A DNA stretch of 64,000 bases from Clostridium kluyveri DSM 555 (GTDB taxonomy: Bacteria; Bacillota; Clostridia; Clostridiales; Clostridiaceae), in assembly GCF_000016505.1 (NCBI RefSeq), contig NC_009706.1, forward strand, positions 1,984,001 through 2,048,000, written 5' to 3'. Shown here piece after piece: positions 51,529-60,129 of the stretch. Positions within the stretch are counted from its first letter, which is position 1. Each line of letters starts with the position of its first letter. The notes under the pieces were generated by a model. The model was not told the DNA's origin, did not search any database, and was given only the letters and a program-made list of their open reading frames with translations. Both the position numbers and the translations under genes were made by a program.

Positions 51529-52790
51529 ATTCTCACCCCTTTCAATAAAGATAAATCACTACTTGATACTGGATACAATGTTTGGATTAAATATCTAAGT
51601 GCATCCATAGCATGGTCATTCTGCTTTAATGGTTTATCCTCACCATGTTTTTGTGCTTTATCATCCCATATATAAGACTCAAATTCTTTTATGAGATTAG
51701 GACACCTGTTCTTAACTATATGAATTCTTTCATCATTGAGCCATGTCGTTACATTACTTATTCCATCTATTACGGTATTATCTGCTTCAAGTACGGATAT
51801 TCCATCTTGTCTAAATAAGTTAATTAGTGATGTAGCTGATGGGTCTATTATTACGTTTCTAGGTTTTATACCTTTAGCAAAATCTTTGTAATCCGATAGG
51901 AATAAATTATCTGTCTTAGGGCTACCGCCATCACCTTTGTTATAATATTCATCAACTATGAATATATGTGGTATATGTTCATACAACCTAACTGCGGCTT
52001 TCAAATACACGTGGGGATTTGTTATCCCATAATCGCATGGGATATAAAATATTAAATTGTCTCTAGGAACCTCATCTATTGATATACAATGCTTTTTCTC
52101 ATCAAATCCAGGGTATATAACTCCATCTGCCATTACCCATAACCCTTTGATAAATCGATCATAAAATAATCCCGAATAAGCTTTTTTTATATTTTCCTTA
52201 TATTCCTCACTTAAAGTTAAATTATCATCTAAATCAAAGTGCCAATGGCAATATTCATTCTCCTTGCACTTATCAATATATTCAGTTCTTATATAGTGAT
52301 AAGGACTATCTGGATTAGTTGTCCAAAAAGCCTTTGCGCCTTTTAAACTCATTCTTGATAATGCTTGTTTAACGAAACTCTCATGATGCAGCGTTATTTC
52401 ATCAGCCATCCATCCACCAATAGTGATACCTCTTATCTTCCCCTCGTCATTTGCTTTGGAGCCTCCTCTGCAGTAACATATTTTTGTTCTGCCATCATAA
52501 TTTATTATAAGTTGGGCTCCACCTTTAGAACTATCCTGATAAGACGCTTTATTTTGGCCAAGAATATATATCATATCTCCTATAACATTTCTATATAATG
52601 AATCAGTGCTTTCACCTGACATGAGAAATTTATCATACGGAGAATTCAGTATAAATAAAGTCCATGCTAGATTTACTATAAATGTTTTACCACTCCTTAC
52701 ACTTCCTTCAAGAATATTAATAAAGCCCATTTGATTATTTAATAATTTCTTCACAACATCCTTTTGTTTAGGAGAATATTTATAACTCAT
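51519..52790 (-). CDS. terL: Terminase large subunit
   Basis: The 423-residue ATPase/nuclease has the Walker A-like EGSVRSGKTFIVN near residue 28-40, the Walker B-like region GGWMADEITLH, and nuclease acidic residues (IPCDYGITNPHVY, NVIIDPSATS). It belongs to the PBSX/SPP1-type terminases and packages DNA. Confidence 0.95.
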   Translation of the reverse strand: MSYKYSPKQKDVVKKLLNNQMGFINILEGSVRSGKTFIVNLAWTLFILNSPYDKFLMSGESTDSLYRNVIGDMIYILGQNKASYQDSSKGGAQLIINYDGRTKICYCRGGSKANDEGKIRGITIGGWMADEITLHHESFVKQALSRMSLKGAKAFWTTNPDSPYHYIRTEYIDKCKENEYCHWHFDLDDNLTLSEEYKENIKKAYSGLFYDRFIKGLWVMADGVIYPGFDEKKHCISIDEVPRDNLIFYIPCDYGITNPHVYLKAAVRLYEHIPHIFIVDEYYNKGDGGSPKTDNLFLSDYKDFAKGIKPRNVIIDPSATSLINLFRQDGISVLEADNTVIDGISNVTTWLNDERIHIVKNRCPNLIKEFESYIWDDKAQKHGEDKPLKQNDHAMDALRYLIQTLYPVSSSDLSLLKGVRIWG

Positions 52791-53562
52791 TTTTCAAACC
52801 TTCCAGCATCTCTTTTAATACTCCATCATTTCCTTTATCCTTATCAGGATTTTTAACCTTCTCCACCTCAGCCCTAAGCTTTTCCATCCTCAACCTCTGT
52901 TCTTCTGTTGCCATGTCTGGGTTGTTATGAACCATCTCATCATGTTGCTTGATAAGGCTCCTTAACTCTGCCATAGCCCTTGATTGAGCTTTAAGGAATG
53001 TGGCTTGTCTGTCCCATGCAAATTGGAACTCATATTCAAATTCTTTTTCTGATTCATTAGTGGAAGTTTTCTGCGTGCTTCTATCTTTAGTCTTAACCTT
53101 GGACTTTTTAAGTTCCTTAATCATTTCCTCTTTACTCTTAACATCCATAATTCTCTGAGACCTTGCTATGGCCGTATATTGAATTATTATATTTTCCCAG
53201 AGCATATCCAAAGGATTTTTAATCATAATATCCTGCACCACCTCCATTGTTTCAGGCGGAAAAATCTTAGAAAAAAAGCCATGGGATTCAGCGTTTTTGT
53301 TTCCCTTTGGTACGCTGCTCACATGACCTTTTGAATTCTTATTTTGTGGTTGGCCGCCCTTTTTTCGTTTAGTTGCGCAACTATTCCCGTTTGATTGCGC
53401 AACTTTATTTTTATTGTCCCAATTATCCTGAGCTTTCCAATTTCTAACCTGACTTTCGGAAACATTTAAAACCTTTGCTATATCCTTACATAATAGTGTT
53501 TTACCCGATTCTAAGTACATTTGTTTAGCTTTATCCCGGTTCGGGCTTCTCTGTCTCGGCAT
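52780..53562 (-). CDS. terS: Terminase small subunit
   Basis: The 260-residue protein has an N-terminal helix-turn-helix (LLCKDIAKVLNVSESQVRNWK), a basic linker (KRKKGGQPQNKNSKGH) and a helical oligomer part. It recognises the packaging site. It overlaps terL by 11 bases. Confidence 0.92.
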   Translation of the reverse strand: MPRQRSPNRDKAKQMYLESGKTLLCKDIAKVLNVSESQVRNWKAQDNWDNKNKVAQSNGNSCATKRKKGGQPQNKNSKGHVSSVPKGNKNAESHGFFSKIFPPETMEVVQDIMIKNPLDMLWENIIIQYTAIARSQRIMDVKSKEEMIKELKKSKVKTKDRSTQKTSTNESEKEFEYEFQFAWDRQATFLKAQSRAMAELRSLIKQHDEMVHNNPDMATEEQRLRMEKLRAEVEKVKNPDKDKGNDGVLKEMLEGLKNEL

Positions 53563-53604
53563 CTCTACATTGTCACCACCTGCCTCATTCGTTTTGTTTG
53601 GGGG

Positions 53605-53636
53605 ATGAAGAAAGAGCCCTGTTGGGGGGCTCTTTG
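53605..53636 (-). terminator. Terminator between NACHT gene and terminase
   Basis: AAAGAGCCC and GGGCTCTTT arms, perfect nine-base stem with T-rich end on the minus strand. It marks the NACHT gene as a separate unit. Confidence 0.8.
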
Positions 53637-53640
53637 AATA

Positions 53641-55623
53641 CTATAAAAATATATCTTCTTCAAAACTAGATTCTTCTTCAATTTGATTCTTCAGTTTAAC
53701 ACATTCATCGTAATTGAATATATATTTTTCACGTGATAGATTAATCTTATTACTATGGTTGAAAACAATTAAAAATTCATTAAGCAGACCAAAAGTTTCT
53801 TCTTCATTTGTGGTATTTTCATTTTCTATACTTAATATATATTTATCACTATCAAAACTTTCAACAGATCTATATAAATCAATTAAATCATCTTCACTTC
53901 TAACCCTCTTTACTATAGAAGAATTTTTGCTAGTCAATAAATCTATCAGCACATCCAAATCTTTATCTTTGCTATAGCATCCAATTGCCATATTAAAATA
54001 CTTAGTGTGTATAATGCGACGTTTACTTAACCTAGACTTATCCCATTGTTCAAAAATATCACTGCTTATATACCTTTTTCCCGATTTATCTTTATCAAAA
54101 AATCCTATATAAACTTCATCATAAATAAAATTTATATTTTTTCTTATATCCAACACTCGTCTATCATAACTCTCATATTTTTTGTCTGTATACGAACTAT
54201 CATAATATTCAATAAACTCTTTTATAATTGGATAAACTATTGCTTTTCTAAACTCCTTATAATCTATATCATAACAAAAATCTAATACATTATAATACTT
54301 AGATATTTTTTCTCCTTGTATCATTGTCCATAAATACACATCTTGTTTCTCCTTTGAATCATAGCAAATATAACTCGCCGCAAAATATTCTTGAAATGAC
54401 TTGTGAATCCATCTATATTCAACGCCATCTTTTATAAATATCGGAACAGCATGAACAATATCATAAATGAAATCATTTGCTTTAAACTGTATTCCTACCG
54501 CCATTGATTTCGCTTTATTTACTATTTTAATAAGCTCCTCCTTGCAATAACTTATCCCTTTGCTTAATGTAATAAATCCTAATATTCTAAGCACCCTATG
54601 AAAATCCTCTATATCAAGTTTGCTATTTTTAGGATGTACATAGGCTCCTCCTTTAGTTCTATCATGATCCTGAAATAAAGCATCATATACTTGCCTATAA
54701 AATATTTGTTTTTTGTAAGGAACTACCCTTTTATATTGAAAAGCTATATAAAGTAATGAAACCATTAAAGGATTTACCAAAAATTCATCAATTATTCTTA
54801 AATTTTCTTCACCATTAAGACTTCTTATTAATTCTTTTGATAGTTCTCCATTATTGTCATATTTACAAATTAATTCGTATGCTTCCTTTTTAGTTAATGC
54901 TTTTATATCAAACCTTTGAAAATCTGAAAAACAACTGAGAGCATTTTCATCTCTAGATGATATCACAAAATTATTACTCAAATTTTTTGTAGTTGAAGTT
55001 TTTGATATGAAATTTTGTAGATTTTCTGTAACTTCTTTCTTGTTTTCATCTATTATCTCATCATATCCATCAAAGAAAAACACGAAACCACCTTCTTCAA
55101 TTAAATCTAAAATCTCCTTTTTACTAAAATATTCTTTTATGCCATTAATTTCACTAACAATAAAATCAATTATAGAAGTATCTACTTTTAATTTTCTTAG
55201 TTCTATTAACACCGGAATACCCTTATTTTCTTTTATAATACTCAGATATAAATATTTTAATATAGTTGATTTCCCCATTCCAGCACTATCTACCAATAAA
55301 ACTTTGCTATAATGTGGTACAAAATTATCATGATATCTATCTATACAAATTCTAACATTATCTTTATTATTTGTTGAACATTTTGATACATTTAATGGTA
55401 TGTATAAATCATCTATAGTCTTTTGCTGATTTTTAAAAGCAATAGTATTCATATATAAATTGCTATTATACGAACGCTCCATATATTCATTAAATTTATC
55501 TTCAAAGCCCAATTTATTATTAATATTTAGTAGTTCTAGCCGCGGCTTTATATATGTACTTATAACTAATTTTATCATTTCACTTATACCAGCAGTAACT
55601 GCTATCTTTGTAAATTCTTCCAT
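53641..55623 (-). CDS. NACHT-domain NTPase (660 aa), probable anti-phage protein
   Basis: A Walker A motif (SAGMGKST, residues 113-120), a Walker B motif (FVFFFDGYDE, 180-189), an arginine sensor (VISSRDE, about 220) and the helical SFQEYFAA signature (about 411) define a NACHT NTPase. The short N-terminus (1-100) has no recognised effector. The C-terminus (about 430-660) is helical and may be a sensor like the short C-terminal domains of bacterial NLR-related proteins. The gene has its own terminator and a divergent neighbour, so it is an added gene between regulator and terminase. Confidence 0.85.
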   Translation of the reverse strand: MEEFTKIAVTAGISEMIKLVISTYIKPRLELLNINNKLGFEDKFNEYMERSYNSNLYMNTIAFKNQQKTIDDLYIPLNVSKCSTNNKDNVRICIDRYHDNFVPHYSKVLLVDSAGMGKSTILKYLYLSIIKENKGIPVLIELRKLKVDTSIIDFIVSEINGIKEYFSKKEILDLIEEGGFVFFFDGYDEIIDENKKEVTENLQNFISKTSTTKNLSNNFVISSRDENALSCFSDFQRFDIKALTKKEAYELICKYDNNGELSKELIRSLNGEENLRIIDEFLVNPLMVSLLYIAFQYKRVVPYKKQIFYRQVYDALFQDHDRTKGGAYVHPKNSKLDIEDFHRVLRILGFITLSKGISYCKEELIKIVNKAKSMAVGIQFKANDFIYDIVHAVPIFIKDGVEYRWIHKSFQEYFAASYICYDSKEKQDVYLWTMIQGEKISKYYNVLDFCYDIDYKEFRKAIVYPIIKEFIEYYDSSYTDKKYESYDRRVLDIRKNINFIYDEVYIGFFDKDKSGKRYISSDIFEQWDKSRLSKRRIIHTKYFNMAIGCYSKDKDLDVLIDLLTSKNSSIVKRVRSEDDLIDLYRSVESFDSDKYILSIENENTTNEEETFGLLNEFLIVFNHSNKINLSREKYIFNYDECVKLKNQIEEESSFEEDIFL

Positions 55624-55669
55624 ACATTGCTTACCCCCTTGTTTGTATTAACCTTCTACAAAATAACCC

Positions 55670-55698
55670 AAAATTCCTCCTAAATTTTAGAGGAATTT
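55670..55698. promoter_or_regulatory. Hairpin in the NACHT/DUF2188 divergent region
   Basis: AAATTCCTC and GAGGAATTT form a perfect nine-base inverted repeat between the two divergent genes. It may be an operator shared by both. Confidence 0.5.
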
Positions 55699-55740
55699 AA
55701 CATTTTATGTTGAATATTGGTATTGAAGGAGGTGATTGCT

Positions 55741-55968
55741 GTGGGTAAAAATCAACATGTTACTTATAATAAAGATGATAACACTTGGAATGTAAAAGGT
55801 GAAGGCAATTCTAAAGCAACTAAAATTACCAACACCAAACAAGAAGCTGTTAATATTGCTAGGAAAATAGCCAATAATCAAGATTCAGAATTAGTTATCC
55901 ATGGAAAGGATAATAAAATCCAATCCAAGGATAGCCACAGACATGATCCTTTTCCACCAAAAGGTTAA
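55741..55968 (+). CDS. DUF2188 protein (75 aa)
   Basis: GTG start after AAGGAGGTGATTGCT. The sequence HVTYNKDDNTWNVKGEGNSKA and TKQEAVNIARKIANNQ match DUF2188. The family often lies beside accessory or defence genes. It is divergent from the NACHT gene and could be its partner, but no direct evidence exists. Confidence 0.8.
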   Translation: MGKNQHVTYNKDDNTWNVKGEGNSKATKITNTKQEAVNIARKIANNQDSELVIHGKDNKIQSKDSHRHDPFPPKG

Positions 55969-56120
55969 TTTCTATCATAATTAGGAGTTAGCCTTATCCT
56001 ATAACCACTAGCTGCGTCAGCATCTTCATTTGTTATTTCAGCTATGGTTGTATGATTTTCTTCGTCAGTTTCAACAACTATTTTAGTATATTTATCTGAT
56101 AACACATCTATACTCTCCAT
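55965..56120 (-). CDS. Hypothetical 51-aa protein
   Basis: The product is acidic, with a pattern of beta strands (TKIVVETDEENHTTIAEIT). It overlaps the end of the DUF2188 gene by four bases on the other strand. A weak GGTGAG site precedes it. Confidence 0.55.
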   Translation of the reverse strand: MESIDVLSDKYTKIVVETDEENHTTIAEITNEDADAASGYRIRLTPNYDRN

Positions 56121-56127
56121 TATATTC

Positions 56128-56289
56128 TCACCTCACCCTCCTAACAGCACCCTTGACCCTCCTGTAGCACTCATGCCGTATCAATTTTTCTATATCAGAA
56201 AAGGAGAGGTATTCGCCTCTCCCTGGTTTGTCTTTATTTAGTTTTCTATCCTGGTTAAGCTTTTCTTTTAAGATTTCTCTTATCTTCAT
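56128..56289 (-). CDS. Hypothetical basic 53-aa protein
   Basis: ATG after AGGTGAGAGGT. The product is basic (KIREILKEKLNQDRKL; RRVKGAVRRVR). It is the first gene of a small leftward pair. Function unknown. Confidence 0.55.
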   Translation of the reverse strand: MKIREILKEKLNQDRKLNKDKPGRGEYLSFSDIEKLIRHECYRRVKGAVRRVR

Positions 56290-56534
56290 ACCTCTCACCT
56301 ATTTCTTTTTTACGTAAGAAGAGTATATCTGAAATTTAAATATTAGTGTAAAAAGGAGATATGTTAAACAGATATACTCATAGCAAGTAACTATCTGGAG
56401 GTTAGTTACACTTATATTCATATATATGCTCTAACTTTAATATTTATACACTCTCTAATGATTCTCAACTCTTATTCACAGATTTGATATTTTACTCATA
56501 GTATGACATTGTAAACAAACTTACGGAGGTACCT
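56290..56534 (+). promoter_or_regulatory. Leader with two hairpins before the poly-arginine gene
   Basis: GAGTATATCTG (56321-56331) and CAGATATACTC (56369-56379) form a perfect 11-base inverted repeat. GTAACT/AGTTAC follows at 56387-56407. A nine-codon ORF (56361-56390) with an AAAAGGAG site covers the second arm. The layout resembles a leader-peptide control region, but promoters are not clear. Confidence 0.4.
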
Positions 56535-56825
56535 ATGAGTATCAATGATTCTAATGACAACTCCAATGACAAAGTTGAAAATTCTTATGACTTTGGAGCT
56601 TCCATGTATTGCCCATACTGCTCAATGCCCTATACTGGACCAATCCAAGATGAATATATAGATGTAGATCCTTATGATAAAGACTTTGATGAAAATTTTG
56701 ATGATGACTTCAATCCCGGATATAGACAAAGACGTCGTAGAAGACGTAGGCGTAGACGCAGAAGGCATAGACGTGGGTTCCCTCTTTGGCCATTAATATT
56801 TTTCTACGACGACTGGTATTGGTAA
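56535..56825 (+). CDS. Acidic/poly-arginine small protein (96 aa)
   Basis: ATG after ACGGAGGTACCT. The protein has four parts: an asparagine/aspartate-rich start, a CPYC pair (residues 29-32), a strongly acidic stretch (about 42-64), and about 15 arginines in a row of 17 residues (67-84) followed by an aromatic hydrophobic end (FPLWPLIFFYDDWYW). It is an extreme composition. Nucleic-acid or polyanion binding through the arginines is likely; function unknown. Confidence 0.75.
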   Translation: MSINDSNDNSNDKVENSYDFGASMYCPYCSMPYTGPIQDEYIDVDPYDKDFDENFDDDFNPGYRQRRRRRRRRRRRRHRRGFPLWPLIFFYDDWYW

Positions 56826-56871
56826 TAAAAAATATTTTACACTTTATAAATATACTTAATTTAATCATTAT

Positions 56872-56912
56872 AAAAAATAAGCACCCTAAATAATGAGTGC
56901 TTATTTTAATAA
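56872..56912. terminator. Bidirectional terminator after poly-arginine gene
   Basis: AAAATAAGCAC and GTGCTTATTTT arms, perfect 11-base stem with a loop of 12. Confidence 0.8.
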
Positions 56913-56921
56913 TATTATTTT

Positions 56922-57026
56922 TTAAGGATAGAATCTTGATACATCAATTTCTGGCGGTTGCATTTTAAGTTTTAAGTGCCCTGCAACCACAGACACAGAC
57001 TTAAATTTACATTTGGTGGGAACCTA
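56922..57026 (-). pseudogene. Possible gene-end remnant
   Basis: An open minus-strand run encodes FKSVSVVAGHLKLKMQPPEIDVSRFYP and ends in TAA. It has no start or ribosome site and is preceded by a stop, so it looks like the C-terminus of a lost gene. The rest of 57030-57220 holds a hairpin (57109-57134) and no gene. Confidence 0.3.
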
Positions 57027-57220
57027 ATTTATAAGCCATTTTTTTATTATATACATTACTTGTTACAATCCAATGTCCTATGTGACAACTATTTGTAAAC
57101 AATGCAAAATAGACACTGCATTAACAGTGCCTATCTCTGACATACACATATATAGTTTTATTTTATTTGCGGTTTCCCGCATTGGTAGCTATACTTTAGG
57201 CTATAGCCAAACCTGTATAC

Positions 57221-57517
57221 TTAAGAAAGAATAATTCTATATTTCATGCCACCATTAAAATTAAAAATCAATTCTTTATTCGTAAAACTAATATCCAAAA
57301 CTCCATCTTCCGTTATCGTGACCATTGGAGCAATAGACTTTACGCCAACGTCACACCCACACTCGAAAAGTGTAATCGTTGATTCTGCTACACCTTTACT
57401 TTTGGGTTTTCCCCAATCTTCTTCCTTGAAATCTTCTATGCAGAATACTCTCTCTATTTTATTATTATCTATGATATTACATGCTTTCTCAAAAGAAATG
57501 TCCATATTTTCCCCCAT
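57221..57517 (-). CDS. Hypothetical protein (98 aa)
   Basis: GAGGATGT precedes the first ATG, and GGGGGAAAAT precedes a second ATG four codons later. The product is mixed alpha/beta with three cysteines. It lies in the accessory islet. No family is recognised. Confidence 0.6.
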   Translation of the reverse strand: MGENMDISFEKACNIIDNNKIERVFCIEDFKEEDWGKPKSKGVAESTITLFECGCDVGVKSIAPMVTITEDGVLDISFTNKELIFNFNGGMKYRIILS

Positions 57518-57623
57518 ACATCCTCTTTAATATTATCCTAATATATAGTACTATTTCCTTTGAGTAAAAGCAAGGCCCCATTTAACCCTGGAGCCAGAGG
57601 TTTATTTTAAGAGGGTATTAAAA

Positions 57624-58070
57624 TTAAAATTTAACTTTATTTTCATTTGCCAATCTTCTCGGAGTGTCCCATGTAACTACAGGAGCAACCTCTTTATTTA
57701 TTACTATATCCCCGTCAGGATTCGTTTTATATATAGACCTATTCTTTTTTACAAACGCACTATCACCTATATATTTATTTGCTTCATAGTTAACTGCCTT
57801 TACCACCTCTCGTCTACATGTTAAGGCAACCCTATGTTCACATTTTAAATTACTAAAATTTCTTTGGATGCATTTTTCTACAGTATCTTTTTTAATATTT
57901 AATTTTCTAGCAATCTCAGGGGCTGTTAACCCATCTAAATACAAAATCTTAACTTCTTCTTTATTTAACACAGCTCTCAAATCATCAGCTCCTAAAAAAG
58001 AATATAGTTCACCCAAACCATAAAAGTGGACATGTTTTATTTTTACCAAATTGAATTCTTTGAATTTCAT
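57624..58070 (-). CDS. HTH regulator behind an 11-bp repeat array (148 aa)
   Basis: Residues about 35-70 form a sigma-region-4-like helix-turn-helix (LNKEEVKILYLDGLTAPEIARKL). A basic region follows (about 75-115). It is placed just left of the late operon and behind six tandem repeats, so it may control late genes. It has no visible ribosome site beyond AAATGA-type sequence. Confidence 0.7.
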   Translation of the reverse strand: MKFKEFNLVKIKHVHFYGLGELYSFLGADDLRAVLNKEEVKILYLDGLTAPEIARKLNIKKDTVEKCIQRNFSNLKCEHRVALTCRREVVKAVNYEANKYIGDSAFVKKNRSIYKTNPDGDIVINKEVAPVVTWDTPRRLANENKVKF

Positions 58071-58096
58071 TTATATTATATACTATTTCTTAATGT

Positions 58097-58162
58097 ATTT
58101 TGTCCCAACTTTGTCCTATTTTTGTCTCAAATTTGTCTCATTTTTGTCCTATTTTTGTCTCA
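58097..58162 (-). repeat. Six tandem 11-bp repeats (GRGACAAA type)
   Basis: On the minus strand six contiguous units of exactly 11 bases follow the consensus T-R-R-GACAAA-N-N. All six keep GACAAA. One helical turn per unit would place six sites on the same face of the DNA. They end 27 bases before the start codon of the HTH gene. Confidence 0.85.
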
Positions 58163-58200
58163 AGATTTTTTAAGATTAAAAAAGGCAACAGCATTATTTT

Positions 58201-58656
58201 TCAGCTATTACCATACACCCCTTCCCACTTAACAATATCCTCCAGTATATCCTCTCGCCACCTATAGGCAGTGCTTCTCACGCCACCATACATTTCATTT
58301 GCTATCCACCCAACACCCTTGTTTAGCTTGTACTTATAAATAATAAATTGCATAATTTCTTCTGATAGTGGAGGGACTGTCAGGACTTTCTTCAACAGAG
58401 CTGTATTTCTTTTTAACTGCCTTATCCTGGACATATTCTTACGGAATTTTCTATTTACATATTTTAGTTCACTCTTAAGCTCCTTAATTTCTTTTGCATC
58501 TTCCTTTTCACTCGAGTGCTTTATATCCCACTGGATACTTTCCTCCTGATCCTGCAGGTCTTTACATTCCAATTCCAAAGCTTCCATCTCTTTCAAATCC
58601 CTAAAATAGCCATACAGCTTACCTTCTGTTCTTTTAAATGTTTCTTTGTCCAACAT
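58201..58656 (-). CDS. ArpU/DUF1492-like late regulator (151 aa)
   Basis: Start at MLDKETF after GGGAGGGAACTGT. The N-terminal two thirds are helical (about 20-100), and the C-terminus is a sigma-like helix-turn-helix (FIIYKYKLNKGVGWIANEMYGG, VRSTAYRWRED). ArpU-like proteins sit at the junction of middle and late genes and switch on late transcription. Confidence 0.8.
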   Translation of the reverse strand: MLDKETFKRTEGKLYGYFRDLKEMEALELECKDLQDQEESIQWDIKHSSEKEDAKEIKELKSELKYVNRKFRKNMSRIRQLKRNTALLKKVLTVPPLSEEIMQFIIYKYKLNKGVGWIANEMYGGVRSTAYRWREDILEDIVKWEGVYGNS

Positions 58657-58704
58657 ACAGTTCCCTCCCATGTACTTATTTAATTATGTCTAATTTCTAA
58701 CCCC

Positions 58705-59319
58705 TCACTTACCCATCTGCTTCAAATCATCCTTAAAAGCCCTGGAATTACAAATCATATTGACATATTCTTTTATTTTAAGCTTCGGAACCTTAGTACT
58801 TTCCTTTTTCTTCTCTATATCAACATCAATTTGTTTTATGGTTAGGTTAAGAGAATTAATTTCTTCCTGCAGCAATTGGATTTTATCAAAATACCTTTCT
58901 CTTTCCAGAGTTTTGGCATTTACATAATCGACTATGGATCTTTCACTTTCTTCTAAATCTTCCTTCAGTAAATTTATTTCCATCAGAAGATCCTTAACAA
59001 TATTTCTATTGGTTTTCCCAGGGAACCCAAAGTCTACTTTAATAAGTGTAACAATTACTGATTCATCTTTACTCAAAACAAGGAGTATATCATCCTTCAC
59101 GTAAAATCTCCTGACTACCTTATCCTCACCAATCCGGTCCTCTATTAAGAAATCAGAATAAGTAAATATCTTATTTACATCCTGTATTATACGTTCATTA
59201 TTGGCTGCCACATATTCCTGGACAGCAAAGTTACCAGTTATACCTTTCACTCTTTCTACATATCTCGTTTTGCAGTGTTTGGTCAAATCTATATGTTTAC
59301 GTTCTGCCATTACTTCCAT
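58705..59319 (-). CDS. Coiled-coil hypothetical protein (204 aa)
   Basis: An N-terminal domain (about 1-95; HCKTRYVERVKG, VRRFYVKDDILLVLSKDE) resembles small toxin-like or RelE-like beta sheets, followed by a coiled coil (about 105-175). It is part of the middle operon. No function is recognised. Confidence 0.6.
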   Translation of the reverse strand: MEVMAERKHIDLTKHCKTRYVERVKGITGNFAVQEYVAANNERIIQDVNKIFTYSDFLIEDRIGEDKVVRRFYVKDDILLVLSKDESVIVTLIKVDFGFPGKTNRNIVKDLLMEINLLKEDLEESERSIVDYVNAKTLERERYFDKIQLLQEEINSLNLTIKQIDVDIEKKKESTKVPKLKIKEYVNMICNSRAFKDDLKQMGK

Positions 59320-59343
59320 ACAATCCCTCCATGCCCATTCTTT

Positions 59344-59544
59344 TTAAACTAACTTTCTACCGCATATAGGACAATACTTTATCTTAAAATGTCCTTGTGC
59401 AAGTCTATGCCTAAATAATACTATTCTAGGTTTATCACCTTTCAGTTGAAATATTACAGCTTCATTAGGTTGTGTTTCTTTACTGTCAGGGCTTTTATTT
59501 ACAAGAATGCTTTTTCCATATTCACCGTCACAATATTGGCACAT
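59344..59544 (-). CDS. Zinc-ribbon protein (66 aa)
   Basis: CQYC at the start and CPIC at the end form a zinc ribbon around a basic beta part. Short proteins of this form are common in phage middle regions. Confidence 0.7.
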   Translation of the reverse strand: MCQYCDGEYGKSILVNKSPDSKETQPNEAVIFQLKGDKPRIVLFRHRLAQGHFKIKYCPICGRKLV

Positions 59545-59566
59545 AAGCTATTCCTCCTTAACTTAT

Positions 59567-59728
59567 TTACCTCCCATGCCTGTCCCATTCCTTTTTAAAA
59601 TTCTTATAACTCTTAGCACTTTCCTTCCTGCAATTCCTAACAACTACATAAAGGCCTATTATCCCAACTATACTCAACAGAACCCATGCTCCCAAAAACA
59701 CATACCCTAATTTTATTAAATGTTCCAT
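59567..59728 (-). CDS. Small membrane protein (53 aa)
   Basis: One membrane helix (about residues 8-30) followed by a basic tail (RNCRKESAKSYKNFKKEWDR). A weak AAAGGTGAG site is 7 bases upstream. Role unknown. Confidence 0.6.
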   Translation of the reverse strand: MEHLIKLGYVFLGAWVLLSIVGIIGLYVVVRNCRKESAKSYKNFKKEWDRHGR

Positions 59729-59751
59729 CTACTCACCTTTTCCATAATCAT

Positions 59752-60129
59752 CTATTTAACATTTCTAAAAAGCTTTATCTTATCTACCGTATTTAAAAAA
59801 TCATATATGGTTTTCCTTTTCATTTCTCTTGTAAAGGCCATTTCATAACGCTTAACAAAATCATCTGCTGCAATATCTAATATGTTAAGATTATTTCCAC
59901 TTTCATTTTTTGTATTTGCTTCATTGGGTGTATTTGCTTTATTGACTTTTGCTAAATTATTTTTTAACCATTCATGAGCCTCATTAACTTTTTTCATTTC
60001 TTCATCTTTCCCTGTAATATCAGGATGAACCTCTTTTGCTTTAGCTCTATATGCTTTTGAAAGCTGTTCTTCTGATATCGGAAACTTTTTTTCCATTCCT
60101 AAAACCTTAAAGGCTTCATTGGCATTCAT
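59752..60129 (-). CDS. DnaJ-domain protein (125 aa)
   Basis: Residues 1-60 form a J domain with SEEQLSKAYRAKAKEVHPDITG, including the HPD triad that activates DnaK. A helical end (about 85-125) follows. In phages such proteins may recruit host chaperone to replication proteins. Confidence 0.85.
   Translation of the reverse strand: MNANEAFKVLGMEKKFPISEEQLSKAYRAKAKEVHPDITGKDEEMKKVNEAHEWLKNNLAKVNKANTPNEANTKNESGNNLNILDIAADDFVKRYEMAFTREMKRKTIYDFLNTVDKIKLFRNVK

Noticed and set aside
58097-58162. CRISPR-like repeat array
   Set aside because: The units are 11 bases and contiguous, with no spacers and no cas genes.
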